A stretch of 10,124 nucleotides of DNA from Planctomycetaceae bacterium (GTDB lineage: Bacteria; Planctomycetota; Planctomycetia; Planctomycetales; Planctomycetaceae), in the NCBI GenBank assembly GCA_029259875.1, contig JAJDEK010000218.1, positions 1 to 10,124 on the forward strand, written 5' to 3'. Below are positions 1 to 6,061 of this stretch, piece by piece. Below the pieces are notes generated by a model, which was given only the letters and a program-made list of their open reading frames with translations, searched no databases and had not been told where the DNA came from. The position numbers were made by a program, and so were the translations under genes. The first letter of the stretch is position 1. Each line of letters begins with the position of its first letter.

Positions 1-1
1 C

Positions 2-1030
2 AACCGCCTGAAAGAATGGGACCTCGAAGAGAATACCATTCTGATCTTTATGACGGATAATGGAACCGCCGCCGGTGTCCATCGTCCGAAACCCAAAGAC
101 CTTTCCAAAAAACAACAACGCCGACTCTCCAAAGGCAAACCAGTCGTTCTCGACGCCTGGCTCGGACATAACGCAGGGATGCGCGGCACGAAAGGTTCTG
201 AATATGATGGTGGTCACCGAGTTCCCTGCTACTTCTATTGGCCCCATGGAAAGCTTACTGGTGGACGTGATATTAACCAACTCACTGCTCACATCGATAT
301 TCTCCCTACACTGGCGGAACTTTGTGATCTGACCATCTCCAGTGAATTGAAACTGGATGGTACGAGCTTGGTCTCTATTCTGAATGGTAATAAAGACGAA
401 TTGCGAAAGCGCACATTGATCGTACATTCTCAACGAATTGAATCTCCCGAAAAATGGAGAAAAAGTTCTGTTATGAGCGAACGCTGGCGGTTAGTTAATG
501 AAAAAGAGCTCTATGATATTCAGGCTGATCCCGGACAGACGAAGAACGTGGCCGCAGATTATGCTGGCGTGGTTAAATATCTTACCGCTGAATATGAAAA
601 GTGGTGGAACAGTTTGACTCCTGGCTTTGATCGTTATGTCACAATTGGTATTGGCTCTCAGTCTGAAAATCCTTCGCATCTGACCTGCCACGATTGGCAT
701 GCTCCCATTAGTCAAGTCCCCTGGAACCACCAATTGATTGCTAAAAATCCTGTAGCTAATGGCTTTTGGATCGTTGATATTAACGAACCGGGCACCTATG
801 AGATCACACTCCGCTGTCGTCCTAAATCGGCATATCACCCTTTGAAAAAAGGGATTGCACGCATAAAAGTAGGGAATCAGAAACAAGAGCAAAAAGTAGC
901 TGAAGGGGATCTCTCAACGACCTTTACTTTGAAGCTTCCACGAGGACAGAAAAAATTGCAAACCTGGTTGGATGAAGGGAACGGTGTTTCGCGCGGCGCG
1001 TTCTTCGTCGAAATTTTCCGTAAAGAATAA
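2..1030 (+). CDS. Sulfatase (arylsulfatase family), 3' part, 5' truncated by window edge
   Basis: The frame is open from the first bases, so the gene began upstream; 342 residues are visible and the ATG at position 50 is internal (it is the Met of 'IFMTDNGT'). Sulfatases hydrolyse sulfate esters, in planctomycetes mostly on algal or other sulfated polysaccharides, usually after export. Seen here: the metal-binding 'TDNG' (about residues 18-21 of the visible part), then 'GMRGTKGSEYDGGHRVP' (about 60-76) with the conserved substrate-binding Lys, 'DILPTLAEL' (about 99-107), and 'WRLVNEKELYDIQADP', the usual end of the sulfatase fold. About 135 further residues form an extra C-terminal domain of likely beta-sandwich type. 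The CxPSR/CxAxR formylglycine motif and signal peptide lie outside the window. A Lys/Arg-rich stretch between TDNG and GMRG looks longer than usual. Substrate cannot be assigned. It ends convergently with the next gene, 34 bases away. Confidence 0.93.
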   Translation, partial: NRLKEWDLEENTILIFMTDNGTAAGVHRPKPKDLSKKQQRRLSKGKPVVLDAWLGHNAGMRGTKGSEYDGGHRVPCYFYWPHGKLTGGRDINQLTAHIDILPTLAELCDLTISSELKLDGTSLVSILNGNKDELRKRTLIVHSQRIESPEKWRKSSVMSERWRLVNEKELYDIQADPGQTKNVAADYAGVVKYLTAEYEKWWNSLTPGFDRYVTIGIGSQSENPSHLTCHDWHAPISQVPWNHQLIAKNPVANGFWIVDINEPGTYEITLRCRPKSAYHPLKKGIARIKVGNQKQEQKVAEGDLSTTFTLKLPRGQKKLQTWLDEGNGVSRGAFFVEIFRKE

Positions 1031-1064
1031 CTACGGAAATGAATCTAATCGCTTCTTTGGTTCA

Positions 1065-1886
1065 TCAAGCAGACGAAGCTTGTTCAATACCCACTCTGGC
1101 CTGGATACGGTCGGTCTCGATCAATTGTTGTAAACGCCGTTGGTTCTCTTCTAACTGATCACGTGAATTTTCCGAGTGCCATAAGTGAAATACAGACGCA
1201 GCAAACCGAGCATCTTTATGAAAAATCCCATTTCTGATGAGTCGCAACACTAAATCAGAGTCTTCCATTCCCCAGCCGGTGTAATCTTCATCAAAACCAT
1301 TGATCGCCAGAAGATCCTCCTTCCAAACCGAAAGATTACAGGTTTTTGCCCCTTCCCACTGTTGGGCCAAACGCCGCCGATACCAACGCCCCAAGGGAAC
1401 TCGAAATAAAGGTGAGAGACGATTAATTTGTTTGCGTTGGCGCGCCCGAAACCATTGCCGCAGACTCCAGGTAGAGACCGGTATCTTTTGTTGAAGAATC
1501 TCGTTTGAAAAATTCTGCGAGAGCAAAATCCGATTTCCCGACAAAAACCAGCCCCGCTCTGCCAGACACTCATGCTGCTGCAAAAACCAGGGAGTGGGGA
1601 TACAATCCCCGTCTGTGAATACAACGTAATCTGCATTAGAACTTTGGATCGCTCTGTTCCGAATAGCTCCTGCTCGAAACCCCCGATCTTCATGCCAGAC
1701 ATGTTTTACCGGGAATGGTGCTCGTTCACGAAACGTATCTATGATCGCCCGTGTTTCATCCGTTGATCCATCATCGGCTATTATCAATTCGTCGGGAGGT
1801 CGTTGTTGAGAGAGATATCCTGTTAAGACAGCGTCCAACGCAACGGGCCAATTATAAGTCGTAATAATAACAGCTAATTCAGCCAT
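1065..1886 (-). CDS. Glycosyltransferase family 2 with galactosyltransferase-type C-terminal motif
   Basis: A 273-residue cytoplasmic GT-A enzyme expected to transfer a sugar from a nucleotide donor to a glycan or LPS-core acceptor. Visible motifs: an N-terminal strand and 'TTYNWP' (9-14), 'DDGSTDET' (38-45) for nucleotide binding, 'TDGDCIP' (91-97) as the DxD metal site, and 'GFDEDYTGWGMEDSDLVLRL' (197-216), the GWGxEDxDL block typical of the Glyco_transf_7C region in chondroitin-synthase-like and galactosyltransferase-like enzymes, with the Glu-Asp pair as probable catalytic residues. No membrane segment is evident. It starts 7 bases after the stop of the preceding glycosyltransferase on the same strand, so the two are almost certainly one operon. 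An AGGAAG sequence lies inside the upstream gene but about 15 bases from the ATG, too far for a convincing ribosome binding site. Donor and acceptor are unknown; the context suggests LPS core or surface glycan. Confidence 0.9.
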   Translation of the reverse strand: MAELAVIITTYNWPVALDAVLTGYLSQQRPPDELIIADDGSTDETRAIIDTFRERAPFPVKHVWHEDRGFRAGAIRNRAIQSSNADYVVFTDGDCIPTPWFLQQHECLAERGWFLSGNRILLSQNFSNEILQQKIPVSTWSLRQWFRARQRKQINRLSPLFRVPLGRWYRRRLAQQWEGAKTCNLSVWKEDLLAINGFDEDYTGWGMEDSDLVLRLIRNGIFHKDARFAASVFHLWHSENSRDQLEENQRRLQQLIETDRIQARVGIEQASSA

Positions 1887-1893
1887 TGAATTA

Positions 1894-2652
1894 TCAGATT
1901 TCTTCCTGATTTTCGCGGTTGATGACCATCAATTTCAAATAACGATAATAGGTCCCTTCTGCATTCGAGATGGCCAACATAAATCCTTCTCGGCCATCAA
2001 GAAAACCAGCACGTAAGAAATAAGTTCGGATAAACGTCCACAGACCATGCAAGATTGCTTTTGTGAGTCCTGACTTCTGTTTTTCCTCAGCCAGCATTTT
2101 CGCTCCAGCAGTTGAGTACGAATTCATGGTGTTCAGAATCTGTTCCACAGTCAGTAATGACTCATGAATGATCGGCTCTTTCAGTTTTCCGGTTTTTCCA
2201 TCCACGATGACTCGCTCATGAACCAGATCATCACTGATACGTGCTTTTCCCCTCCGAAAGAGCCGCACGACACGATCCGGCCACCAACCACTGTGTTTCA
2301 TATAACGGCCACAATAATTAGAGCGGCGGGGCATTGTGTAGGCATCATAGCGACCTGGGACCTGGATGATGCGTTTAATCTCTGTTTGCAGGTCGTAAGA
2401 AATTCGCTCGTCTGCATCGATTGAAAGTACCCAGTCCTTTGTCGCATATTGTAATGCTCGATTTTTTTGCGGACCAAAGCCGGGCCAATCTGTTTCATAG
2501 ACTTTGTCTGTAAATTCCTTGCAAATCGCAAGTGTCTGATCTGTGCTTCCGGAATCCAGTACAATAATTTCATCCGCCCAGACAACCGAAGTCAGGCACT
2601 CCCGAATTGATGACTCTTCGTTTTTTACAATGACAATAATCGATAACGACAT
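1894..2652 (-). CDS. Glycosyltransferase family 2, WaaE/KdtX-like (LPS core glucosyltransferase type)
   Basis: A 252-residue GT-A glycosyltransferase of the WaaE-like group, whose characterised members add glucose to the heptose of the LPS inner core. Motifs seen: 'IVKNEE' (8-13), 'DSGSTDQT' (33-40), 'GFGPQKNRA' (58-66), 'SIDADERIS' (77-85; DxD site), 'HSGWWPDRVVRLFRR' (120-134) and 'DLVHERV' (142-148), in the order and spacing of that family. The full length is about normal and nothing is missing. The protein is probably cytoplasmic and peripherally membrane-associated: residues 196-215 are hydrophobic/aromatic and could touch the membrane. It is first in a two-gene operon with the 1065-1886 glycosyltransferase and is preceded by a good sigma70-like promoter. 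No Shine-Dalgarno site is visible before the ATG. The sugar transferred is inferred only from family resemblance; WaaE itself is not proven. Confidence 0.9.
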   Translation of the reverse strand: MSLSIIVIVKNEESSIRECLTSVVWADEIIVLDSGSTDQTLAICKEFTDKVYETDWPGFGPQKNRALQYATKDWVLSIDADERISYDLQTEIKRIIQVPGRYDAYTMPRRSNYCGRYMKHSGWWPDRVVRLFRRGKARISDDLVHERVIVDGKTGKLKEPIIHESLLTVEQILNTMNSYSTAGAKMLAEEKQKSGLTKAILHGLWTFIRTYFLRAGFLDGREGFMLAISNAEGTYYRYLKLMVINRENQEEI

Positions 2653-2700
2653 AGAGCTGACTTTTTTATACTCACTATTCTATTAAACAACGATTCACAG

Positions 2701-2729
2701 AATATTCGAACATTTTTCGAGATTGTCAA
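2701..2729 (-). promoter_or_regulatory. Sigma70-like promoter for the two-gene glycosyltransferase operon
   Basis: On the minus strand TTGACA (2724-2729, a perfect -35 match) is followed after exactly 17 bases by AATATT (2701-2706, 4 of 6 to TATAAT). The start of transcription would be near 2694, giving a leader of roughly 40 bases before the ATG at 2652. The position fits the divergent intergenic region. Planctomycete promoters are poorly defined, so this rests on the general bacterial consensus. Confidence 0.4.
2706..2720. repeat. Inverted repeat in the promoter spacer, possible operator
   Basis: TCGAA (2706-2710) and TTCGA (2716-2720) form a perfect 5-bp inverted repeat with a 5-base centre. 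It falls almost exactly between the proposed -35 and -10 elements of the minus-strand promoter, where a bound repressor would block RNA polymerase. Five-base arms can arise by chance, so this is only a candidate. Confidence 0.25.
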
Positions 2730-2807
2730 CCGTGCATGATCCTGCTAAAAAAGAATACTTGATTGATTTTAAACGATTATTATCTTTCACCCTGTTTCCA
2801 TTAAGAT

Positions 2808-2834
2808 TGCCAAGAGTTTGGCAGGATTCTGCCA
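2808..2834. repeat. Two overlapping inverted repeats sharing a central TTGGCAG arm
   Basis: TGCCAA (2808-2813) and TTGGCA (2818-2823) are perfect complements around the 4-base loop GAGT. The same central segment, read as TGGCAG (2819-2824), is also perfectly complementary to CTGCCA (2829-2834) around the 4-base loop GATT. The central arm can pair with only one partner at a time, so in RNA these would be mutually exclusive 6-bp hairpins; as DNA they would be three alternating TGCCA/TGGCA half-sites. They lie 40 bases upstream of the kinase start. No T-tract follows, so this is not a classical terminator. An operator for a dimeric regulator or a small 5'-leader switch are both possible. Confidence 0.5.
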
Positions 2835-2873
2835 TCCCGAAAAGGGCAATCGCCAAAATCATGAAAAGCCCCG

Positions 2874-3626
2874 GTGAAATTGTCTGATTTTCATTCCGAA
2901 GAGAATTCTTGCTTCAAATTATTCGATGATGGTGCCACTTATACGAAAATTCGCTGTCTTAAAGAAGAAGACTTACGTTCCGTATGGTTGATTGATATTC
3001 CCGGACGCGGTTTAACAACACTCAAGCGCTGGCCGATTACCTGGAAACTCCGCTGGAAATCGTTTTTCAAACAATCTCAACCCCAACGCCAAATATCAGG
3101 TGCCTGGAAATTATTGGCTGTGGGTGTGAATACGCCACAACCAGTGACTCCCGTCTATCGTTCGAATCATTATTTCCAATTAGAAATGCCCTTTATAGAA
3201 GGCTCAACCGCGTTTGAATTGCTGAAATCAATTTCTGACTACTCAAACACCGAGCTTTATCTGATTGCGAGAGAACTAGGCTCAATTGTTCGCCGTCTCG
3301 CAATATCTCATTTACGTCATCGGGATTTCAAACTAGAAAACGTGGTTGTTAAACCAGCCAATGAATCTCAGACACAGCCGACATTATGGCTCATTGATCC
3401 TGTTGGTATTCGCTTTAGTGTTTCTCCGCTAAATGCCATCGTCTGTATGCTTGACCGTCTGGCAATTCAGCCAATCAATGAGGGAATACCCTTGCCTCTT
3501 TCGCTTCAAATCATTTGTATACGTGCAGCAGCTAAATCCTATTCTGGTAAGCAGCGTAGGCGCTTCTTTCAAATGTTACGTAAGCAGCTCAAACGATCGA
3601 TAAATCAAAGTAGCAAAAATGATTGA
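2874..3626 (+). CDS. Lipopolysaccharide kinase, WaaP/InaA (Kdo kinase-like) family
   Basis: A 250-residue small kinase-fold protein of the group containing WaaP, KdkA and InaA, which phosphorylates heptose or Kdo in the LPS inner core with ATP on the cytoplasmic side. Seen: a shortened N-lobe with a probable ATP-binding Lys in 'TTLKRWPI' (Lys51), the family-typical 'ISGAWKLLAVGVNTPQPV' (74-91), hinge region 'LEMPFIEGSTAFELL' (103-117), catalytic loop 'HLRHRDFKLENVVV' (146-159; Asp151, Lys153, Asn156) and 'LIDPVG' (173-178), standing in for DFG with Asp175 as metal ligand. Catalytic residues appear intact. The start is GTG at 2874: an in-frame stop at 2862-2864 prevents extension and there is no nearby in-frame ATG. 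No clear ribosome binding site is present. It is followed 103 bases on by the GT87-like gene on the same strand, probably in the same transcript. Acceptor sugar is not determinable. Confidence 0.88.
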   Translation: MKLSDFHSEENSCFKLFDDGATYTKIRCLKEEDLRSVWLIDIPGRGLTTLKRWPITWKLRWKSFFKQSQPQRQISGAWKLLAVGVNTPQPVTPVYRSNHYFQLEMPFIEGSTAFELLKSISDYSNTELYLIARELGSIVRRLAISHLRHRDFKLENVVVKPANESQTQPTLWLIDPVGIRFSVSPLNAIVCMLDRLAIQPINEGIPLPLSLQIICIRAAAKSYSGKQRRRFFQMLRKQLKRSINQSSKND

Positions 3627-3729
3627 TCTTGCCCCGATCAGCTAAAAGAAATAAAAGCTCTTGTTGTATTTATCCTGCTGAAAGAACCTTCTGTCTTTCC
3701 ATGTAAGACAATCATTCCCCAGGTCTGGC

Positions 3730-4989
3730 ATGAATCCATTCTCACAAAACCCATTGTATTATCAATCTCCTCTAGCTACAGAAACCTCAGGAGCCATCTG
3801 GCTTAAAAGGGCGTTGATTTTGTGGGGAGTACTCTGGATTGCTGTCAGCGTGAAATTCATTGTCCAACCAGAGAAAAAATCCGTTTATCCCTGCTTTGCG
3901 GACTCCTCAATTAATTGGTGGTCCGATCATAGTCTGTACGACAATGAACATCAGCAAACGGGCTTTCGATATAGTCCAACGTTTGCTCTAGCCTTTACGC
4001 CTTTTGCAGTTCTGCCTGCAACAGTTGGAGGCATCCTTTGGTCTGCACTGAATATCGCCTTACTTGTCTATGCGTTGCGGCTATTGGTAAAAGAAGTCTT
4101 TCCTGGTAATTGGTCGAAATGGCAGGAAGCCTGTTTTTTGATTCTCAGTTTAGTTGGCTGCACGCGCGCCATCTGGTCTGCCCAAAGCAATTCACTTGTG
4201 TTTGCACTGGCAGTTTTCGCTGTGGTTTCACTTAAGAAAGAGCGCTGGTGGATTGCCGCGTTTATTCTGACAGCTGCCGTTCATATTAAACTCTGGCCGG
4301 CTGCGCTGGCTTTATTGTTAATGGCCCGGTTTCCCCGACAACTAATAGGACGATTCGCAACAGCCTGTGTGCTCTTGTTCTTTCCCCCGTTCTTAACGCG
4401 TCCTTTACCAGTTGTCATTCAACAATATCAAGACTGGTATGCTTTATTAACAGGCCCCTACCGCACGCTCAGACAAGCAGGATTGCGCGACGCTTATACA
4501 ATTGCTGAGCAATTTGGAACACACGTTGACGACCGCGTTTATACTCTCTTACAACTAGGAATGGCAGGGCTTGCATTAGTGTGGTGCCTCAGGCTTGCCA
4601 AGATAGCAAATTCTCATGAGACCTATTTTACCGGTGTTCTCACTACCTGGGTTTGCTGGCAATTACTCGTCGGCCCTGGAACAGAAAGATTAACCTTTTT
4701 GTTAGCTGCTCCGATTGTAAGTTGGACATTAGTTGTCAGCTTGAAAGAACGTTGCCAACCTTTGCTAGCATCCATCTCCTGGCTGATGCTGATTCCACTG
4801 GGAACAGGTGCGGTGGAACGTCTGCTCTTGCCAATCGCGCCCTGGTCCCCTGTGATCTTACCTTTAGGGATCATCCCCCTCATGGCGTGGCAGATCATTT
4901 ATGTCGAAAGTCGGGCTCATAAAGACTTAAATAACCAAATTACTGAACAAGGTAATTTAGAGAATCAGCAGACTTCGTTCGCAGCTTGA
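3730..4989 (+). CDS. Polytopic membrane glycosyltransferase, GT87-like (DUF2029)
   Basis: A 419-residue integral membrane protein, the usual size for the DUF2029/GT87 group of GT-C transferases, whose known members use polyprenyl-phosphate-mannose as donor on the outer face of the membrane. About ten hydrophobic segments are visible, from roughly 24-44 through 385-402. After TM1 a soluble loop carries Asp residues and 'FRYSPTFALAFTPFAVLP' (79-96), the typical YxPxFAL block. 'SAQSNSLVFAL' (150-160) matches the conserved GQxN-type motif and 'HIKLWPAAL' (185-193) the conserved KxxP motif. 'GPGTERLTFL' (325-334) is also family-like. The C-terminal 28 residues are hydrophilic, rich in Asn and Gln. 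ATG at 3730 is the first start in frame and gives a natural cytoplasmic N-terminus. The gene ends 7 bases from the convergent heptosyltransferase gene. Alternative readings (other GT-C families) cannot be excluded; donor and acceptor are inferred. Confidence 0.82.
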   Translation: MNPFSQNPLYYQSPLATETSGAIWLKRALILWGVLWIAVSVKFIVQPEKKSVYPCFADSSINWWSDHSLYDNEHQQTGFRYSPTFALAFTPFAVLPATVGGILWSALNIALLVYALRLLVKEVFPGNWSKWQEACFLILSLVGCTRAIWSAQSNSLVFALAVFAVVSLKKERWWIAAFILTAAVHIKLWPAALALLLMARFPRQLIGRFATACVLLFFPPFLTRPLPVVIQQYQDWYALLTGPYRTLRQAGLRDAYTIAEQFGTHVDDRVYTLLQLGMAGLALVWCLRLAKIANSHETYFTGVLTTWVCWQLLVGPGTERLTFLLAAPIVSWTLVVSLKERCQPLLASISWLMLIPLGTGAVERLLLPIAPWSPVILPLGIIPLMAWQIIYVESRAHKDLNNQITEQGNLENQQTSFAA

Positions 4990-4996
4990 ACTAATT

Positions 4997-6061
4997 TCAG
5001 GCCACGTTTTGCCTTTGTTGATCTAACAAAGAGACGACCGCCTGAAAGACCTGATTGGCTCCGAGATCTTTCATACAACGATGGTGCCCTAAGGGGCAAA
5101 CCCGTTGCTGACAGGGGCCACAGTCTAAATCGAGCTGTAAATGCTTACCACGATCATAAAATGTTTCGCTCCATAAAATATGGGTCGGTCCAAACAGTGT
5201 GACTACAGGCACCTGAAAAGGAGCGGCGAAATGACGTGGTCCTGAATCGGTTGTAACCAACATCTCAGCCTGCTGAATGGCGGCTTTGGTCAACCCTAAA
5301 TGAAGAGGCTCAGCCGCCAATGAAGTCACCAATGAATGGTTGGCCTGTTTCACAATCTGTAGCGCTTCTGCTTTTTCGGCAGGTCCACAGACGACTAAAA
5401 CAGACCGCTTCAATTCAGTAGCAATCCGCCGAGCCAACTCTGCAAAATGAGTAGTCGGCCAATGTTTGGCTGCACCAAAAGCCCCCCCTGGATTGAGACA
5501 AACCATAGAATGACTTTTGAATTCTGTAGATTGTTTTTCCAGAAACGACTCCCAGCGTCTTTGTTCTGCAGACGTCACCGAAAGTGTCATCGATCGTGAC
5601 AAAGGCAGTGGGACCTTCGACGCTTCTTGACTTCTTTCAATCAAATATGTGGCAATGCGTAAATATTCATCAATCGCGGGATGCGGTTCTTGTTTGTTTT
5701 TAGTCGGAATCGGATCTGTCAATAACCAATGACGACCATCACGATTAATGCCAACTCGCCGCGGGATCCCTGCTAAAAATGAAGTCCAGGCACTTCGAAA
5801 AGAATTGGGGAACAGAACCGCCAAGTCAAATCGCTCACGTCTTAATTGATTGAGAAAACGGATTTGCGAAGTGAGCTTTTGCTTAGTCTGCCAGGATATC
5901 TTGCGATCAACAAAATCGAGACCTTCCAGCACATCTGCTACATAAGGTTTCTGAATCGTAACTATTTCTGCGCCAGTAAATTGCTGGCGAATTGCTCGAA
6001 GAGCCGGTGTTGCCATCACAGCATCGCCGATCCAATTTGGTAAAAAAATGGCTATTTTCAT
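4997..6061 (-). CDS. waaF: ADP-heptose--LPS heptosyltransferase, WaaF type (GT9)
   Basis: A 354-residue GT-B enzyme of family GT9 that transfers L-glycero-D-manno-heptose from ADP-heptose to the LPS inner core in the cytoplasm. Seen: 'IFLPNWIGDAVMATPALRA' (5-23), with Asp13 at the position of the catalytic base in characterised heptosyltransferases, 'LFPNSFRSA' (83-91), the phosphate-binding 'NPGGAFGAAKHWP' (190-202) with Lys199, and 'TDSGPRHFAAPFQVPVVTLF' (261-280) with Asp262 contacting the donor. Near the C-terminus a Cys cluster (Cys314, 317, 322, 329; 'DCGPCQQRVCP...C') could be a structural metal site; similar clusters occur in many WaaF-like proteins. The best match is heptosyltransferase II rather than WaaC, from the N-terminal 'PNWIGD' and 'PNSFRSA', but the exact core position is unproven. 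Its ATG overlaps the hldE stop by four bases (ATGA), indicating translational coupling, so donor synthesis and transfer are co-produced. Confidence 0.9.
   Translation of the reverse strand: MKIAIFLPNWIGDAVMATPALRAIRQQFTGAEIVTIQKPYVADVLEGLDFVDRKISWQTKQKLTSQIRFLNQLRRERFDLAVLFPNSFRSAWTSFLAGIPRRVGINRDGRHWLLTDPIPTKNKQEPHPAIDEYLRIATYLIERSQEASKVPLPLSRSMTLSVTSAEQRRWESFLEKQSTEFKSHSMVCLNPGGAFGAAKHWPTTHFAELARRIATELKRSVLVVCGPAEKAEALQIVKQANHSLVTSLAAEPLHLGLTKAAIQQAEMLVTTDSGPRHFAAPFQVPVVTLFGPTHILWSETFYDRGKHLQLDLDCGPCQQRVCPLGHHRCMKDLGANQVFQAVVSLLDQQRQNVA

Noticed and set aside
491..892. 133-residue minus-strand ORF inside the sulfatase gene
   Set aside because: It is antisense to strongly conserved sulfatase sequence and its translation resembles no family.
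1066..1082. CAAGC/GCTTG inverted repeat at the sulfatase-glycosyltransferase junction as a bidirectional terminator
   Set aside because: The stem is 5 bp with a 7-base loop and no run of T on either strand.
1250..1702. 150-residue minus-strand ORF inside the first glycosyltransferase gene
   Set aside because: It is an out-of-frame shadow of a conserved GT2 gene, with low-quality Cys/Trp/Gly-rich translation.
2705..2720. LexA-type SOS box resembling CGAAC-N4-GTTCG
   Set aside because: Only the left half matches; the right half is offset by one base and lacks the G. A glycosyltransferase operon is not an expected SOS target.
2819..2834. Sigma54 (-24/-12) promoter: TTGGCAG followed by CTGCCA
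   Set aside because: The GG and GC doublets are one base too close and the TTGC element is incomplete. The segment is better explained as a perfect inverted repeat.
3624..3640. Hairpin TGATC/GATCA at the end of the kinase gene as a terminator
   Set aside because: The stem is only 5 bp with a 7-base loop, it overlaps the stop codon and no T-tract follows. The downstream gene is likely co-transcribed.
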